Below the pieces are notes generated by a model. It was not told where the DNA came from, ran no database searches, and saw only the letters and a program-made list of their open reading frames with translations. Positions 8,631 to 18,956 of a stretch of DNA of 64,000 nucleotides are shown piece by piece. Origin of the DNA: Pasteurellaceae bacterium (GTDB lineage: Bacteria > Pseudomonadota > Gammaproteobacteria > Enterobacterales > Pasteurellaceae); NCBI GenBank assembly GCA_030527795.1, contig JAUNAB010000004.1, forward strand, positions 61,058 to 125,057, given 5' to 3'. Every line of letters starts with the position of its first letter. Positions within the stretch are counted from its first letter, which is position 1. The position numbers and the translations under genes were made by a program.

Positions 8631-11450
8631 ATGTCATGTTGTATTGGGCAACGTTGGTTAAGTGAAAGTGAAAATGACCTTGGCTTAGGCATTATCACAG
8701 AATTAACCTTCCGCACTGTCAGCGTTTTTTTCCCCGCGGTAAATGAACAACGAATCTATGCGAGAGATAATGCCCCGTTGATCCGAGTGTTGTTCAATTT
8801 GGGCGATGAAATTATGCATCAAAAGGGTTGGCTTGGGAGAGTTGAGCAAGTTACCGTTGAACAAGAATTGGCGAATTATGTTGTTAAACGTTTAGATAAT
8901 CAACAAAATACAACCATTCCTGAATCTGAACTCGCACCGACTATGCGTTTTAGCAAACCACAAGATTTGCTTTTTAGTGGGCAGATTGATCGTTCCGATC
9001 GTTTTGCTCTGCGTTATCGTACCTTTGAACAACAGAAGGCACAATTTCAATCACCTTTGCGTGGATTAAGGGGAACGCGAGCAGGGCTTATTCCACATCA
9101 ATTACATATTGCCAAGGAAGTTGGGCAACGAATTAATCCGCGGGTTTTACTGGCTGACGAAGTTGGGTTAGGAAAAACCATTGAAGCTGGGATGATTTTG
9201 CAACAACAATTATTCAGTGGACGAGTGCAACGAGCATTGATTATTGTGCCTGAAAATTTACAGCATCAATGGCTAGTTGAAATGCTACGCCGTTTTAACT
9301 TGTCTTTTTCATTATTTGATGAGGAGCGAGCAGCTGATTTTGCCGAAACCGAACAACAAGTAGAAAGCAATCCGTTTGAGAGTGAGAATTTAGTCATTTG
9401 TGCGTTAGATTGGTTAGTAAATGATCCGAAACGTGCACAGCAAGCACTTACCGCTGAATTTGATTTATTGATTGTGGATGAAGCGCATCATCTTGCCTGG
9501 TCGCAAGATAATCCAAGTGCTGAATACAAATTGGTTGAACAATTTTGCCGCCACATTGGTGCGGTGTTGCTATTGACGGCAACACCTGAACAACTTGGGC
9601 AAGCGAGCCATTTCGCACGGTTAAGTTTGCTTGATCCAGCTCGTTTCTATGATTATCAAACCTTTGTTGATGAGCAACAACATTATCAACCTGTGGCAAA
9701 TGCCGTAGAATATTTATTAAGTGAACAACTACTAAGTGCAAATCAGCAAACTGATTTGAAAAGGTTATTAGTTGAACCTGCTACGCAGAGTTTACTGGAT
9801 GCCTTGCAATCTGATGATCCACAGCAGAAACATTATGCACGTCAACAACTTATTGAGAGTTTGATTGATCGTCACGGAACCAGTCGATTGCTGTTCCGTA
9901 ATACACGTCAGGGTGTGCAAGGTTTTCCAAAACGCATTTATCATCCCGTTCCGTTAGCAGCACCTGTTGAAACCTTGTCCCAAACAGAAAAATGGACAAA
10001 TTTTGATCCGAGGATAGCGTGGTTAATGCAATTTTTGCAGCAATATCGCCAAGAGAAAGTGTTGGTGATTTGCCGTTATACTGAAACAGCCATTGCACTT
10101 GAGCGAGCATTGCGTGAGAAGGAAGGGATTCGTGCAGCCTTATTTCATCAAAATTTATCCATTATTGAACGCGATCGTGGGGCAGCGTATTTTGCTGATC
10201 CTGATGGTGCACAGGTATTGCTCAGCTCAAATATCGGTTCTGAAGGGCGAAATTTCCAATTTTCGAGCCATTTGGTGCTGTTTGATTTGCCTGAACATCC
10301 CGATTTATTAGAACAATGTATTGGGCGTTTAGATCGCATTGGGCAAACCCGTGATATTCAAATTTTCGTTCCTTATTTTATGGATTCACCGCAGCAACGG
10401 CTAGCACAATGGTATCATCAAGGTTTAAATGCATTTGAGCAAACTTGCCCGATGGCAGCGTTGATAGTTGAAAACCGCGGTCAAAAATTGCAGTGTTTTT
10501 TAGCGGAAAAAGCCGATTTAACAGATTTTGATGAATTTATCCGTGAAACAAAAATAGAGCAACAACATCTCAAACACGCATTAGAAAAAGGGTGTGATCG
10601 CTTACTTGAACTGCATTCTCAAGGGGGCGAAAAAGCAAAACGATTAGCCGAAATGATTTATCAACAAGATAACAGCCCTGATCTTGTAAATTTTAGTTTA
10701 AATTTATTTGATATCATTGGTGTAGAACAAGATGATCTGGGTAAAAACTCTATCGTAATTACCCCAACAGGCACAATGCTTGTGCCAAGTTTCCCAGGGT
10801 TAAAGGAAGAAGGGATAACTGTTACCTTTGATCGTGAGCTAGCATTAGCACGCGAAGAATTGGAATTTCTCACTTGGGACCATCCCATTTTACGTAATGG
10901 AATGGATTTAATTATTGGCAGTGATATTGGGAAAACTGCTTTAGCAATGTTAACTAATCCCAAATTGCCGACGGGGACATTATTGCTTGAACTGATTTAT
11001 ATTATTGAAAGCCAAGCCCCAAAAGCTTTGCAATTAAGTCGTTTTCTGCCGCCAACGCCCGTACGTTTGTTACTTGATAGCAAAGGGAATAATTTAGCAC
11101 CACAAGTGTCTTTTGATAGTTTGGAAAAACAGCTTAAGCCAATGGCAAAAGCGATGGCACACAAAGTAGTAAAAATGACCGAGCAAAATGTTAGAAAATT
11201 AATTGTCTTAAGCGAACAACAAATGCAACAGCAAAGTCAGCAAATTATTCGCCAAGCCCAACAACAAGCAGAGCTTGAGCTAACAGCTCAGCTAGATCGT
11301 TTGCTTGCCTTACAACAAGTCAATAAAGCCATTCGCCAAGATGAAATTGACAGCCTACGCGATATTCGGGAGCAATCATTGGCACAACTTGCCCAAGCGA
11401 ATTGGCGTTTGGATAGCTTAAGATTAATCGTTAATCATCAACAGAAATAA
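8631..11450 (+). CDS. rapA: RNA polymerase-associated ATPase RapA (HepA)
   Basis: Swi2/Snf2-family ATPase that binds RNA polymerase and promotes its recycling. I placed the start at 8631 ([14 protein letters not shown]) because this aligns with the usual RapA N-terminus and follows an AAAGG ribosome site; an in-frame ATG 18 bp upstream is less likely. The 939-residue product has a Tudor-like N-terminal region, Walker A in [12 protein letters not shown] (about residue 175), the DEAH motif in IVDEAHHL, and helicase motif VI in [13 protein letters not shown]. Gene order rapA-rluA is as in E. coli. A USS-like element is embedded at 10474-10481. Confidence 0.97.
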   Translation: MSCCIGQRWLSESENDLGLGIITELTFRTVSVFFPAVNEQRIYARDNAPLIRVLFNLGDEIMHQKGWLGRVEQVTVEQELANYVVKRLDNQQNTTIPESELAPTMRFSKPQDLLFSGQIDRSDRFALRYRTFEQQKAQFQSPLRGLRGTRAGLIPHQLHIAKEVGQRINPRVLLADEVGLGKTIEAGMILQQQLFSGRVQRALIIVPENLQHQWLVEMLRRFNLSFSLFDEERAADFAETEQQVESNPFESENLVICALDWLVNDPKRAQQALTAEFDLLIVDEAHHLAWSQDNPSAEYKLVEQFCRHIGAVLLLTATPEQLGQASHFARLSLLDPARFYDYQTFVDEQQHYQPVANAVEYLLSEQLLSANQQTDLKRLLVEPATQSLLDALQSDDPQQKHYARQQLIESLIDRHGTSRLLFRNTRQGVQGFPKRIYHPVPLAAPVETLSQTEKWTNFDPRIAWLMQFLQQYRQEKVLVICRYTETAIALERALREKEGIRAALFHQNLSIIERDRGAAYFADPDGAQVLLSSNIGSEGRNFQFSSHLVLFDLPEHPDLLEQCIGRLDRIGQTRDIQIFVPYFMDSPQQRLAQWYHQGLNAFEQTCPMAALIVENRGQKLQCFLAEKADLTDFDEFIRETKIEQQHLKHALEKGCDRLLELHSQGGEKAKRLAEMIYQQDNSPDLVNFSLNLFDIIGVEQDDLGKNSIVITPTGTMLVPSFPGLKEEGITVTFDRELALAREELEFLTWDHPILRNGMDLIIGSDIGKTALAMLTNPKLPTGTLLLELIYIIESQAPKALQLSRFLPPTPVRLLLDSKGNNLAPQVSFDSLEKQLKPMAKAMAHKVVKMTEQNVRKLIVLSEQQMQQQSQQIIRQAQQQAELELTAQLDRLLALQQVNKAIRQDEIDSLRDIREQSLAQLAQANWRLDSLRLIVNHQQK
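10474..10487 (+). repeat. USS-like element inside rapA
   Basis: ACCGCGGTCAAAAATTG followed by a T-rich block (GTTTTTTAG). It lies in the rapA frame and encodes Asn-Arg-Gly-Gln-Lys-Leu. Confidence 0.75.
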
Positions 11451-11453
11451 ATT

Positions 11454-12113
11454 ATGGCATTAATTGAATATCATCCCCCTTGTGATCCTTGGCTAGATAT
11501 TGTGTATCACGATAATCATCTGATGGTGGTAAATAAACCAAGCGGGCTGCTGTCTGTACCAGGTAGTCAACCGCAATACCGTGATAGTGCAATGACAAGG
11601 ATTTCAGACAAATACGGATTTTGTGAACCCGCCCATCGTTTAGATATGGCAACCAGCGGTATTTTGCTCTTTGCAATGAGCAAAGCCGCGGATCGAGAAC
11701 TCAAGCGTCAATTTCGTGAGCGAGAGCCTAAAAAGCATTATCAAGCGTTAGTGTGGGGGCATTTATCTGCGGATCAGGGGCGTGTCGAATTGCCCTTGAT
11801 TTGTGATTGGGAAAATCGCCCACGGCAAAAAATCTGTTTTGAACGGGGTAAAAAAGCAATAACCCATTTTGAAGTAGTAGAACGCCGTACCGATAATAGT
11901 ACGTTAGTAAAATTAACGCCCATTACCGGGCGTTCACATCAGCTCCGTTTGCATATGTTAGCGCTTGGTCACCCAATTTTAGGCGATAAGTTTTATGCTC
12001 ATCCACAAGCAAAGGCGATGGTAGCTCGGCTATGCTTGCACGCGGAAAGTTTACAAATTCGTCATCCTATTACGCATCAACTTATGCACTTTGAACGCCC
12101 TGCTTATTTTTAA
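11454..12113 (+). CDS. rluA: Dual-specificity 23S rRNA/tRNA pseudouridine synthase RluA
   Basis: Pseudouridine synthase expected to modify 23S rRNA U746 and tRNA U32. The 219-residue product has the family length and the catalytic motif HRLDMATSG (nucleophilic Asp). It also has the flanking block FREREPKKHYQALVWG and the later motif LTPITGRSHQLRLHM. RluA usually has no S4 domain, and none is seen here. It starts 3 bp after rapA and is probably co-transcribed with it. Confidence 0.96.
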   Translation: MALIEYHPPCDPWLDIVYHDNHLMVVNKPSGLLSVPGSQPQYRDSAMTRISDKYGFCEPAHRLDMATSGILLFAMSKAADRELKRQFREREPKKHYQALVWGHLSADQGRVELPLICDWENRPRQKICFERGKKAITHFEVVERRTDNSTLVKLTPITGRSHQLRLHMLALGHPILGDKFYAHPQAKAMVARLCLHAESLQIRHPITHQLMHFERPAYF

Positions 12114-12125
12114 AAAGGAAATGTA

Positions 12126-12560
12126 ATGAAAATTCGTCGATATATTCGAGCAATGTTATGGATCGTTATTCTTAGCCCTGTGGTATACGGTGGGTTTGTC
12201 GCACTCGATTGGTTCTCAGGTTATGCATTAGAAGGAACACGGTTTTATCGTGCAGACAACACAGCACAATACTACTTTTTTACTGACAAATTTATCAAAA
12301 AAATGCCCGAACAACAGGGCGATATCCGCTATTTTTACCGCCGTTATCCTACATCTGATACTCCAGGGGCAGAAGAAAGTGGTACGATACTTTGCCAATT
12401 ATCCGATTTAGCCCAAACCTATCAACAACTTAAAACTTATGCACAAACGAGCCATTTTTCTTTACAAGAAAGTGACTATCATCAGGATCTTTCCCATAAT
12501 CAAACCACAATTTATCTTCATCAAACTGAAAACTGCGTGGAATTAAGCATAGTCCGTTAA
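12126..12560 (+). CDS. Unknown small membrane-anchored protein
   Basis: I do not recognise this 144-residue protein. It begins with a basic stretch (MKIRRYIR) and one hydrophobic segment (about residues 9-28), suggesting an inner-membrane anchor with a periplasmic C-terminal domain of about 110 residues. Two Cys (about residues 90 and 137) could form a disulfide. It starts 12 bp after rluA with a good AAAGGAA ribosome site and is followed by an inverted USS pair acting as terminator, so it is probably the last gene of the rapA-rluA unit. It is likely real given its start signal and position. Confidence 0.7.
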   Translation: MKIRRYIRAMLWIVILSPVVYGGFVALDWFSGYALEGTRFYRADNTAQYYFFTDKFIKKMPEQQGDIRYFYRRYPTSDTPGAEESGTILCQLSDLAQTYQQLKTYAQTSHFSLQESDYHQDLSHNQTTIYLHQTENCVELSIVR

Positions 12561-12562
12561 CC

Positions 12563-12608
12563 AAACCGCGGTCAAAAATTCAAGCGTTTTTTTGACCGTG
12601 GTTTTTTT
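12563..12608 (+). terminator. Inverted USS-like pair, probable terminator
   Basis: ACCGCGGTCAAAAA (12565) and an inverted copy with one change (ACCGTGGT, 12595-12602) have cores 30 bp apart and can form a long stem followed by TTTTTTT. It lies just behind the gene ending at 12560. Confidence 0.75.
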
Positions 12609-12714
12609 ATTTTATTGCTATTTTTATGTGATTTTAGTTGGAATTCGGGTATGATAGTTTGCCTTTTAAGAAGGTGTGAAATATAACAAGTTTGTTTATT
12701 AAAGGATTTCTACA

Positions 12715-13824
12715 ATGAAGAAGATCATTTTTGCCGCTGCATTGTCTTGCGTGGCTGGTTTCGTTAATGCAACGAACATTTCTAATTATAATACCACTGA
12801 ACATACCTATGAATTTACTCAAACCTATGATTTAGTTGCACCTGAAGGCTCAAAGGGGGTGGCAAATTTGTGGGTGCCGTTACCTTTTAATAGTGATTAT
12901 CAAAATGTTAAATCTATTGAATTTAATGGCAATTATAAAACGGCGTATGTGACGGAAAATAACCGTTATGGTGCAAAGACTTTGTTTGCGAGTTGGGATG
13001 CTGATGCACCAAAGCGTGATTTAACGGTGAAATTTGTTGTGACCACTAAAGATCGTGAACCGATGGTAACGGGGGCGTTAGATAATTATCAAGTGCCTGA
13101 AAAGATTGAGTATTCGGTTGATGTTCAACCTTATTTGAATGCGACAGATCATATTAAAATTGATGGCATTGTTAAAGAATATGCAGACAACATTGTTGGC
13201 AAGGAAACGAATCCACTCAAAAAAGCTGAATTAATTCATCAGTGGATTGTTAATAATATGGAACGTGATAATTCTGTATTAGGTTGTGGTGCTGGCGATG
13301 TAGAAAAAATGCTGACTACAAAAGTGTTAAAAGGCAAATGTACTGATATCAATTCAGTTTTTGTGGCATTAGCCCGTGCATCAGGCATTCCTGCTCGTGA
13401 GGTTTTTGGCATTCGTTTAGGGCAAGCACAAAAAATGGGCAGCTATTCCAAAGGGGCGTTTGGTAGTGCCGATGAAAATGGCGTGGCAAATGAAAATGGA
13501 GGGCAGCATTGCCGTGCGGAATTTTATTTAGCGGGATTTGGTTGGGTGCCTGTGGATTCTGCGGATGTCGCTAAAATGCGTTTAGCTGAGAAAAAATCTG
13601 TTAATGATCAAGCCACACAAGCTGTTGCAAAATATTTATTTGGCGATTGGGAAGGCAATTGGGTTGGATTTAATTATGGACGCGATTTTACCCTATATCC
13701 TACTCCGGCATTAGCACCAATTAATAACTTCGGTTATCCGTATGCGGAAATTGGCGGTGATCCGCTCAATTCTTTTGATGCGAAAACATTCAAATATGAA
13801 TATATCTCAAAAGAATTACGCTAG
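12715..13824 (+). CDS. Secreted transglutaminase-like protein
   Basis: Exported 369-residue protein with a clear signal peptide (cleavage near Val-Asn-Ala, about residue 19) and a transglutaminase-like papain-fold domain. Candidate catalytic residues are Cys209 in [10 protein letters not shown], His265 in GGQHCRAEF and Asp281 in VPVDSADV, in the order and surroundings typical of this superfamily. The region about 25-150 resembles a beta-rich N-terminal domain. It precedes MerT-like and MerP-like genes with overlapping ends, suggesting one operon. From memory, H. influenzae carries a similar trio (HI1048-HI1050). Substrate unknown: it may be a protease, amidase or cross-linking enzyme. Confidence 0.8.
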   Translation: MKKIIFAAALSCVAGFVNATNISNYNTTEHTYEFTQTYDLVAPEGSKGVANLWVPLPFNSDYQNVKSIEFNGNYKTAYVTENNRYGAKTLFASWDADAPKRDLTVKFVVTTKDREPMVTGALDNYQVPEKIEYSVDVQPYLNATDHIKIDGIVKEYADNIVGKETNPLKKAELIHQWIVNNMERDNSVLGCGAGDVEKMLTTKVLKGKCTDINSVFVALARASGIPAREVFGIRLGQAQKMGSYSKGAFGSADENGVANENGGQHCRAEFYLAGFGWVPVDSADVAKMRLAEKKSVNDQATQAVAKYLFGDWEGNWVGFNYGRDFTLYPTPALAPINNFGYPYAEIGGDPLNSFDAKTFKYEYISKELR

Positions 13825-14152
13825 TCGTTTTGTGGCAATCTGTATCGCTGCGTTGACCGCAGCGATCAGTTCAACATTATGTTGTATTGCCCCTTTGCTT
13901 TATTTAGCCTTTGGCATTTCATCGCCTTGGTTAATTGGGTTGAGTAAGTATGAGTATTTGCGTATTCCAATGCTGATTATTTCGTTAGCCATATTCAGTT
14001 ATGGCTTTTGGCTGTTGATGTTTTCCAAAAAAATAATTTGTACGAAATACCTATCGCGACGTAGTTTAGTTGTGCTGTATTGGGTTGTACTAATTGTTAT
14101 TGTATTTTTTCTCACGTATCCAACATTGTTGCCTTGGATTTTGGAGTCATAA
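13796..14152 (+). CDS. MerT-like metal transport membrane protein
   Basis: Membrane protein of 118 residues resembling the mercuric transporter MerT. Three hydrophobic helices are visible. The first carries the vicinal pair in [11 protein letters not shown], matching the Cys-Cys pair of MerT that accepts metal from MerP. MerT's second, cytoplasmic cysteine pair is not obvious; only one Cys is seen in KKIICTKY. I chose the ATG at 13796, which overlaps the previous gene by 29 bp, because it gives the family's usual length. No mercuric reductase or merR is nearby, so the metal may not be mercury. Confidence 0.75.
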   Translation: MNISQKNYASRFVAICIAALTAAISSTLCCIAPLLYLAFGISSPWLIGLSKYEYLRIPMLIISLAIFSYGFWLLMFSKKIICTKYLSRRSLVVLYWVVLIVIVFFLTYPTLLPWILES

Positions 14153-14445
14153 TGAGAACTTTTATTTCAATCTGTTTATTGCTCTTGATGGGGATGTCAT
14201 TGAGCTATGCCGATCCTTTACCTATTGGGCAAAAAAGTGTGACATTGTATGTTAAAGAGATGACCTGTCAGCTTTGTGTGTACCTTGTGAATAAAGAATT
14301 GCGTGCGATTGATGGTGTGATCTCAACAAAAGCTGATATGAATGCACATTTGGTTAATGTCGTGGTAAAAGAGAACGTGAATAATGATGATTTGATCCAT
14401 TCTGTAGAGAAATTACATTATAGTGCCACTATTCAGTCATTTTGA
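14152..14445 (+). CDS. MerP-like periplasmic heavy-metal-binding protein
   Basis: Small exported protein (97 residues) with a signal peptide (cleavage near SYA, about residue 20) and one HMA-type ferredoxin-fold domain. The metal site is the CxxC in EMTCQLCVYLV. The start ATG shares a base with the upstream stop (TAATG), so it is coupled to the MerT-like gene. It probably captures a soft metal ion (Hg, Cu or similar) in the periplasm and passes it to the MerT-like carrier. A terminator follows directly. Confidence 0.8.
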   Translation: MRTFISICLLLLMGMSLSYADPLPIGQKSVTLYVKEMTCQLCVYLVNKELRAIDGVISTKADMNAHLVNVVVKENVNNDDLIHSVEKLHYSATIQSF

Positions 14446-14450
14446 ATGTG

Positions 14451-14487
14451 AAAACCTGCTGAAAGTTGTGGCAGGTTTTTCTTTTTT
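14451..14487 (+). terminator. Intrinsic terminator after the MerP-like gene
   Basis: Stem AACCTGC/GCAGGTT (14453-14459 with 14471-14477) followed by TTTCTTTTTT. It separates the transglutaminase/Mer-like operon from leuS. Confidence 0.8.
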
Positions 14488-14574
14488 CATTGAAATCCTT
14501 TCTATAAAAATCTGTTATTTTTCCCCATTTTACGTTATCCTATGCGCATATTTCTATATCCTAATACCGCTAAA

Positions 14575-14588
14575 ACCGCGGTCAAAAA
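14575..14588 (+). repeat. USS-like element upstream of leuS
   Basis: ACCGCGGTCAAAAATTTG followed by a second block (GTTTTTATT). It lies 23 bp before the leuS start, within the probable 5' leader. Confidence 0.75.
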
Positions 14589-14604
14589 TTTGAGAGTTTT
14601 TATT

Positions 14605-17190
14605 ATGCAAGAACAATACCGTCCTGATTTGATTGAACCCGCTGTACAAAAATATTGGCAACAAAATCAAACTTTTAAAGCTGTTAAAGATCCAAATAAA
14701 GAAAAATTTTATTGTTTGTCTATGTGGCCTTATCCATCGGGGCGTTTGCATATGGGACACGTGCGTAATTACACGATTGGCGATGTAGTGTCGCGTTATC
14801 AGCGTATGATTGGTAAAAATGTATTGCAACCAATGGGTTGGGATGCCTTTGGTTTACCTGCGGAAGGGGCAGCGGTGAAAAATAAAACCGCCCCTGCAAA
14901 ATGGACATACGAAAATATCGCTTATATGAAAAACCAGTTGCAGATGTTGGGATTTAGTTATGACTGGGATCGTGAATTAACCAGTTGTCGTCCTGATTAT
15001 TACAAATGGGAACAACAGTTTTTCACCGAATTGTACCGTAAAGGGATTGTGTATAAAAAAACCTCTGTAGTGAATTGGTGTCCAAATGATGAAACGGTAT
15101 TGGCGAATGAGCAAGTTCACGAAGGTTGTTGCTGGCGTTGTGATACGCCAGTGGAACAAAAAGAAATTCCACAATGGTTCTTAAAAATTACTGAGTACGC
15201 GGATCAATTATTAGGCGGTTTGGATAATTTACCTGAATGGCCTGAAATGGTAAAAACTATGCAACGGAACTGGATTGGGCGTTCTGAAGGGGTGGAAATT
15301 ACCTTTAATATTGCAGACAGTGAACAGACAGTTGATGTGTATACGACACGCCCTGATACTTTTTATGGTGTGAGCTATGTTGCTGTTGCTGCGGGGCATC
15401 CAATTGCTGAATTGGCTGCAAAAAATCAGCCTGAGTTAGCACAATTTATCCAAGAATGTAAAAATACCAAAGTTGCGGAAGCAGAATTAGCCACGATGGA
15501 GAAAAAAGGGATGCCAACGGGCTTGTTTGCGATTCATCCATTGACGGGGAAACAAGTGCCAATTTGGATTGCGAATTTTGTGTTAATGCATTACGGTACA
15601 GGAGCGGTAATGGCAGTGCCTGCACATGATCAACGTGATTATGAATTTGCAACCAAATATAATTTGCCTATTTTACCTGTGATTACGCCAGCAGATGGTA
15701 GCTCATTAGATATTAGCGAGAAAGCTTATACGGAGCATGGTATTGCGATTAATTCAGCGGAATTTAATGGCTTGAATTTTGAACAGGCTTTTAATGGTAT
15801 CGCGGACAAATTAACACAATTAGGGGTGGGAAAACGTCAAGTGAATTATCGCTTACGTGATTGGGGCGTATCTCGTCAACGTTATTGGGGGGCACCAATT
15901 CCTATGTTGACGTTAGAAAATGGCGATGTAGTGCCTGTACCTGAGCAAGATTTGCCGATTGTATTACCAGAAAATGTAGTAATGGATGGTGTGAAAAGCC
16001 CGATTAAAGCAGATCCTAACTGGGCAAAAACCACTTACAACGGGCAACATGCTCTAAAAGAAACCGATACTTTTGATACCTTTATGGAGTCTTCTTGGTA
16101 TTATGCACGCTATACTTGCCCGACTTATCAACAGGGGATTATTGATAGCGAAGAAGCAAATTATTGGTTACCCGTGGATCAATATATTGGTGGCATTGAA
16201 CATGCCACAATGCATTTATTATATTTCCGCTTCTTCCATAAATTATTGCGTGATGCAGGGTTTGTCGCTTGTGATGAGCCAACTAAAAAATTATTGTGTC
16301 AAGGTATGGTGTTAGCTGATGCGTTCTATTATACCAGTCCGACCAATGAACGAATTTGGGTCAGTCCAACAAAAGTAACCCTTGAACGTGATGAAAAAGG
16401 GCGGATTGTGAAAGCCGTTGATGATGAAGGTCGTGAATTGGTGCATAGTGGAATGACCAAAATGTCAAAATCCAAAAACAATGGTATTGATCCGCAAGAA
16501 ATGGTGGAAAAATACGGTGCGGATACGGTGCGTTTATTTATGATGTTTGCTAGCCCTGCTGAAATGACATTGGAATGGCAAGAGTCAGGCGTTGAAGGGG
16601 CAAAACGTTTCCTTGGTCGCTTGTGGAATTTGGTGTTTGAATATAATAAAAACCCTGCAACTTCAGCGTTAAATCCTGCACAATTAAATGCAGAGCAGAA
16701 AGCATTACGCCGTGATGTACACAAAACCATTGCGAAAGTAACGGATGATATTGGACGCCGTCAAACTTTTAATACCGCGATTGCAGCAGTCATGGAGTTG
16801 ATGAACAAATTAACCCGTGCACCATTGGATAATGAGCAAGATCGTGCCGTAATGGCAGAAGCCTTGAGCGCCGTTGTGCGTATGCTTTACCCGATTACAC
16901 CACATATCTGTTTCCAACTTTGGCACGATTTAGGTAATCGTGAAAATATTGATTTTGCACCTTGGGTACAAGCAGATGAAAATGCGATGATCGAAGATGA
17001 AAAATTAGTGGTAATCCAAGTCAACGGTAAAGTGCGTGCAAAAGTGACGGTACCTGCGAATATGTCAGAAGAGCAAATCAAGCAAGTTGCGTTAAATGAT
17101 GAAAATGTGCAGAAATTTATTGCGGATCAACAAATTGTGAAAACAATTTATGTTCCTGGTAAATTATTTAGTTTTGTCGTCAAACCTTAG
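14605..17190 (+). CDS. leuS: Leucyl-tRNA synthetase
   Basis: Charges tRNA-Leu with leucine in the cytosol. The start at 14605 ([15 protein letters not shown]) matches the conserved N-terminus; an upstream in-frame ATG at 14542 would add 21 residues encoded by the USS region. The 861-residue protein has the HIGH-type motif in [14 protein letters not shown] and the KMSKS motif in [11 protein letters not shown]. The CP1 editing domain (about residues 225-415) includes the TTRPDTFYG block. It is followed by a hairpin and lptE, then holA, the usual gammaproteobacterial order. Confidence 0.98.
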   Translation: MQEQYRPDLIEPAVQKYWQQNQTFKAVKDPNKEKFYCLSMWPYPSGRLHMGHVRNYTIGDVVSRYQRMIGKNVLQPMGWDAFGLPAEGAAVKNKTAPAKWTYENIAYMKNQLQMLGFSYDWDRELTSCRPDYYKWEQQFFTELYRKGIVYKKTSVVNWCPNDETVLANEQVHEGCCWRCDTPVEQKEIPQWFLKITEYADQLLGGLDNLPEWPEMVKTMQRNWIGRSEGVEITFNIADSEQTVDVYTTRPDTFYGVSYVAVAAGHPIAELAAKNQPELAQFIQECKNTKVAEAELATMEKKGMPTGLFAIHPLTGKQVPIWIANFVLMHYGTGAVMAVPAHDQRDYEFATKYNLPILPVITPADGSSLDISEKAYTEHGIAINSAEFNGLNFEQAFNGIADKLTQLGVGKRQVNYRLRDWGVSRQRYWGAPIPMLTLENGDVVPVPEQDLPIVLPENVVMDGVKSPIKADPNWAKTTYNGQHALKETDTFDTFMESSWYYARYTCPTYQQGIIDSEEANYWLPVDQYIGGIEHATMHLLYFRFFHKLLRDAGFVACDEPTKKLLCQGMVLADAFYYTSPTNERIWVSPTKVTLERDEKGRIVKAVDDEGRELVHSGMTKMSKSKNNGIDPQEMVEKYGADTVRLFMMFASPAEMTLEWQESGVEGAKRFLGRLWNLVFEYNKNPATSALNPAQLNAEQKALRRDVHKTIAKVTDDIGRRQTFNTAIAAVMELMNKLTRAPLDNEQDRAVMAEALSAVVRMLYPITPHICFQLWHDLGNRENIDFAPWVQADENAMIEDEKLVVIQVNGKVRAKVTVPANMSEEQIKQVALNDENVQKFIADQQIVKTIYVPGKLFSFVVKP

Positions 17191-17202
17191 AATCAAAATA
17201 AG

Positions 17203-17221
17203 ATAGGGCAAATTGCCCTAT
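17203..17221 (+). other. Hairpin between leuS and lptE
   Basis: Perfect 8-bp stem ATAGGGCA/TGCCCTAT with a 3-nt loop and no T-tract after it. It is more likely an RNA-processing or attenuation structure than a strong terminator. Confidence 0.5.
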
Positions 17222-17253
17222 TGAATATGAATGGCAATATAGGAAGCGGTTCT

Positions 17254-17763
17254 ATGTTAAAAAAAATGAAAATATTATTGGCTTTACTTGCGTTTTTAGT
17301 CCTCAGTGCTTGTGGTTTCCAGTTCCAAACAGGTGAATTAGTGCCACAATCGTTGCGTACGCTTACATTTGAAAGTGGTGATCAGTATGACGATATGTCA
17401 ATTGCAATGCGTAAGCAATTACAATTCAATAACATTAAGTTAGTGCCAAGTAGCCAAAATATTCCTGTTTTACGCATTAATAAGGTGAGTACTGGTGATG
17501 ATGTGGTTTCCGTCTTTAAGCAAGGGCGTGAAGCAGAGAAAGTCTTAATTTTAAATGTTGATGCAACGGTACGTTTACCAAATCAAGATGCTTACCCAAT
17601 TTCAACTAAAGTAACACGCACATTCTTTGATAACTCCCGTGCTGCTTTGGCGAAATCGGCGGAGAAAGAAACATTTTGGCACGATATGCGTGAGCAAGCG
17701 GCACGTGAGCTAATTAGCAAAATGGTTGCTGTGGATACACAGGTCAATCAACCTAATAAATAG
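17254..17763 (+). CDS. lptE: LPS assembly lipoprotein LptE
   Basis: Outer-membrane lipoprotein that plugs the LptD barrel and helps insert lipopolysaccharide. I start it at 17254 (MLKKMKILLALL), after an AGGAAG ribosome site; an ATG 33 bp upstream lacks a plausible signal. The signal peptide ends in the lipobox LSAC with CGFQFQ after it, typical of LptE. Length is 169 residues. It sits between leuS and holA, which start and end within about 65 bp of it. Confidence 0.93.
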   Translation: MLKKMKILLALLAFLVLSACGFQFQTGELVPQSLRTLTFESGDQYDDMSIAMRKQLQFNNIKLVPSSQNIPVLRINKVSTGDDVVSVFKQGREAEKVLILNVDATVRLPNQDAYPISTKVTRTFFDNSRAALAKSAEKETFWHDMREQAARELISKMVAVDTQVNQPNK

Positions 17764-17768
17764 TTGTG

Positions 17769-18830
17769 ATGAATCGCATTTTTCCTGAGCAATTAGCTAA
17801 TCAACTAAAGCATCGCTTAGCAAGCATTTATTATTTAGTTGGCAACGATCCGCTATTGCTTAGTGAAAGTCGCGATTTAATTATTCAGACCGCAGTTCAA
17901 CAAGGTTTTGATGAACGAGTTGAAATTGAAATTAATAATGAAACGGATTGGAATAGCCTATTTGAACGTTGCCAATCCTTAGGGCTATTTTTTAGCCGTC
18001 AAATTCTTATTTTGACACTGCCTGAAAACCCCACCGCAACAATCCATACGCAATTAACTGAATTAGTGAACTTTATCAATTCGGATATTTTACTTATTCT
18101 TCAATTTCCCAAATTTGCCAAACTGTTTGAAAAGCAGCCGTGGCATATTGCATTGCTTCAACAAGAAGATCACCTATTGTACATAAATTGCCAGACACCA
18201 AATGCGATGCAATTAAGCCGTTGGTTGAATCTGCGTATAAAAACAATGAATTTGCAGCTTGATAAAGAGGCAACGGAACTACTTTGTTATAGTTATGAAA
18301 ATAATTTGTTGGCTTTAAAACAAAGTTTAGAAATGCTAGCTCTATTATATCCTGATGGGAAATTAAGTTTCCAACGGGTAAAAGCAGTGATAGAACAGTC
18401 CGCAGTTTTTACCCCTTACCAATGGATAGACGCATTATTTGACGGAAAGCTTGCCCGCGCTCAACGAATTTTAGCCAGTTTGCAGGCAGAAGATATCCAG
18501 CCCGTAATGCTTGTGCGGATTTTGCAACGTGAATTAATGGTTGTGCTTGAACTTGCTAAGCCGCAGCAACATATTGCATCCATAATGCAAACTTTACCGA
18601 TGCATCAACTCAAGGAAGGAATGGATCGGCTTAAGATTTGGCAAAATCGGCGTCCATTTTTGACCGCGGTTTTTCAACGTTTTACTTACAAACAGCTATA
18701 TAACGTCATTCAGCAGTTAGCGCAAATTGAACGCGTAATTAAACAAGATTTTAACGCAGATGTTTGGGTGCAACTAGATGATTTATCTCTACAAATTTGT
18801 GCAGAAAAATCCATAGAATTCTCGTTATAA
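17769..18830 (+). CDS. holA: DNA polymerase III delta subunit
   Basis: Subunit of the clamp loader that opens the beta clamp. The N-terminus MNRIFPEQLANQL followed by YYLVGNDPLLLSES is characteristic of HolA. Length is 353 residues from the ATG at 17769; a GTG codon just before it is an alternative. Genes leuS-lptE-holA are closely spaced and probably one transcript. A USS-like element is embedded at 18663-18670, encoding Leu-Thr-Ala-Val-Phe. Confidence 0.95.
   Translation: MNRIFPEQLANQLKHRLASIYYLVGNDPLLLSESRDLIIQTAVQQGFDERVEIEINNETDWNSLFERCQSLGLFFSRQILILTLPENPTATIHTQLTELVNFINSDILLILQFPKFAKLFEKQPWHIALLQQEDHLLYINCQTPNAMQLSRWLNLRIKTMNLQLDKEATELLCYSYENNLLALKQSLEMLALLYPDGKLSFQRVKAVIEQSAVFTPYQWIDALFDGKLARAQRILASLQAEDIQPVMLVRILQRELMVVLELAKPQQHIASIMQTLPMHQLKEGMDRLKIWQNRRPFLTAVFQRFTYKQLYNVIQQLAQIERVIKQDFNADVWVQLDDLSLQICAEKSIEFSL
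18663..18670 (-). repeat. USS-like element inside holA
   Basis: Minus strand reads ACCGCGGTCAAAAATGG, then a second A/T block (GATTTTG). It encodes Leu-Thr-Ala-Val in holA, the same peptide as the copies in comC and rlmC. Confidence 0.75.
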
Positions 18831-18851
18831 TAGATTGAAATTTACTCAATT

Positions 18852-18865
18852 TTGATTTAGATAAA
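18852..18865 (+). promoter_or_regulatory. Putative FNR box upstream of dcuB
   Basis: TTGAT-TTAG-ATAAA matches the FNR consensus TTGAT-N4-ATCAA at 9 of 10 positions. It lies about 92 bp before the dcuB start. Anaerobic activation of dcuB by FNR is known in enterobacteria. Confidence 0.6.
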
Positions 18866-18956
18866 AGTTTGCTTTAATAATTGAGTATTTCATTACAAAA
18901 GAGGTTTAATTTGAGTATTATAAACCGAGTTTATTTTTACTTTTAAAGGAACCGTT

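Noticed and set aside
14542..14604. Longer leuS N-terminus starting at the upstream ATG
   Set aside because: The added residues are encoded by the USS region and are not found in leucyl-tRNA synthetases; the start at 14605 matches the family.
16329..16730. Open reading frame of 133 codons opposite leuS
   Set aside because: Antisense shadow inside leuS; no supporting context.
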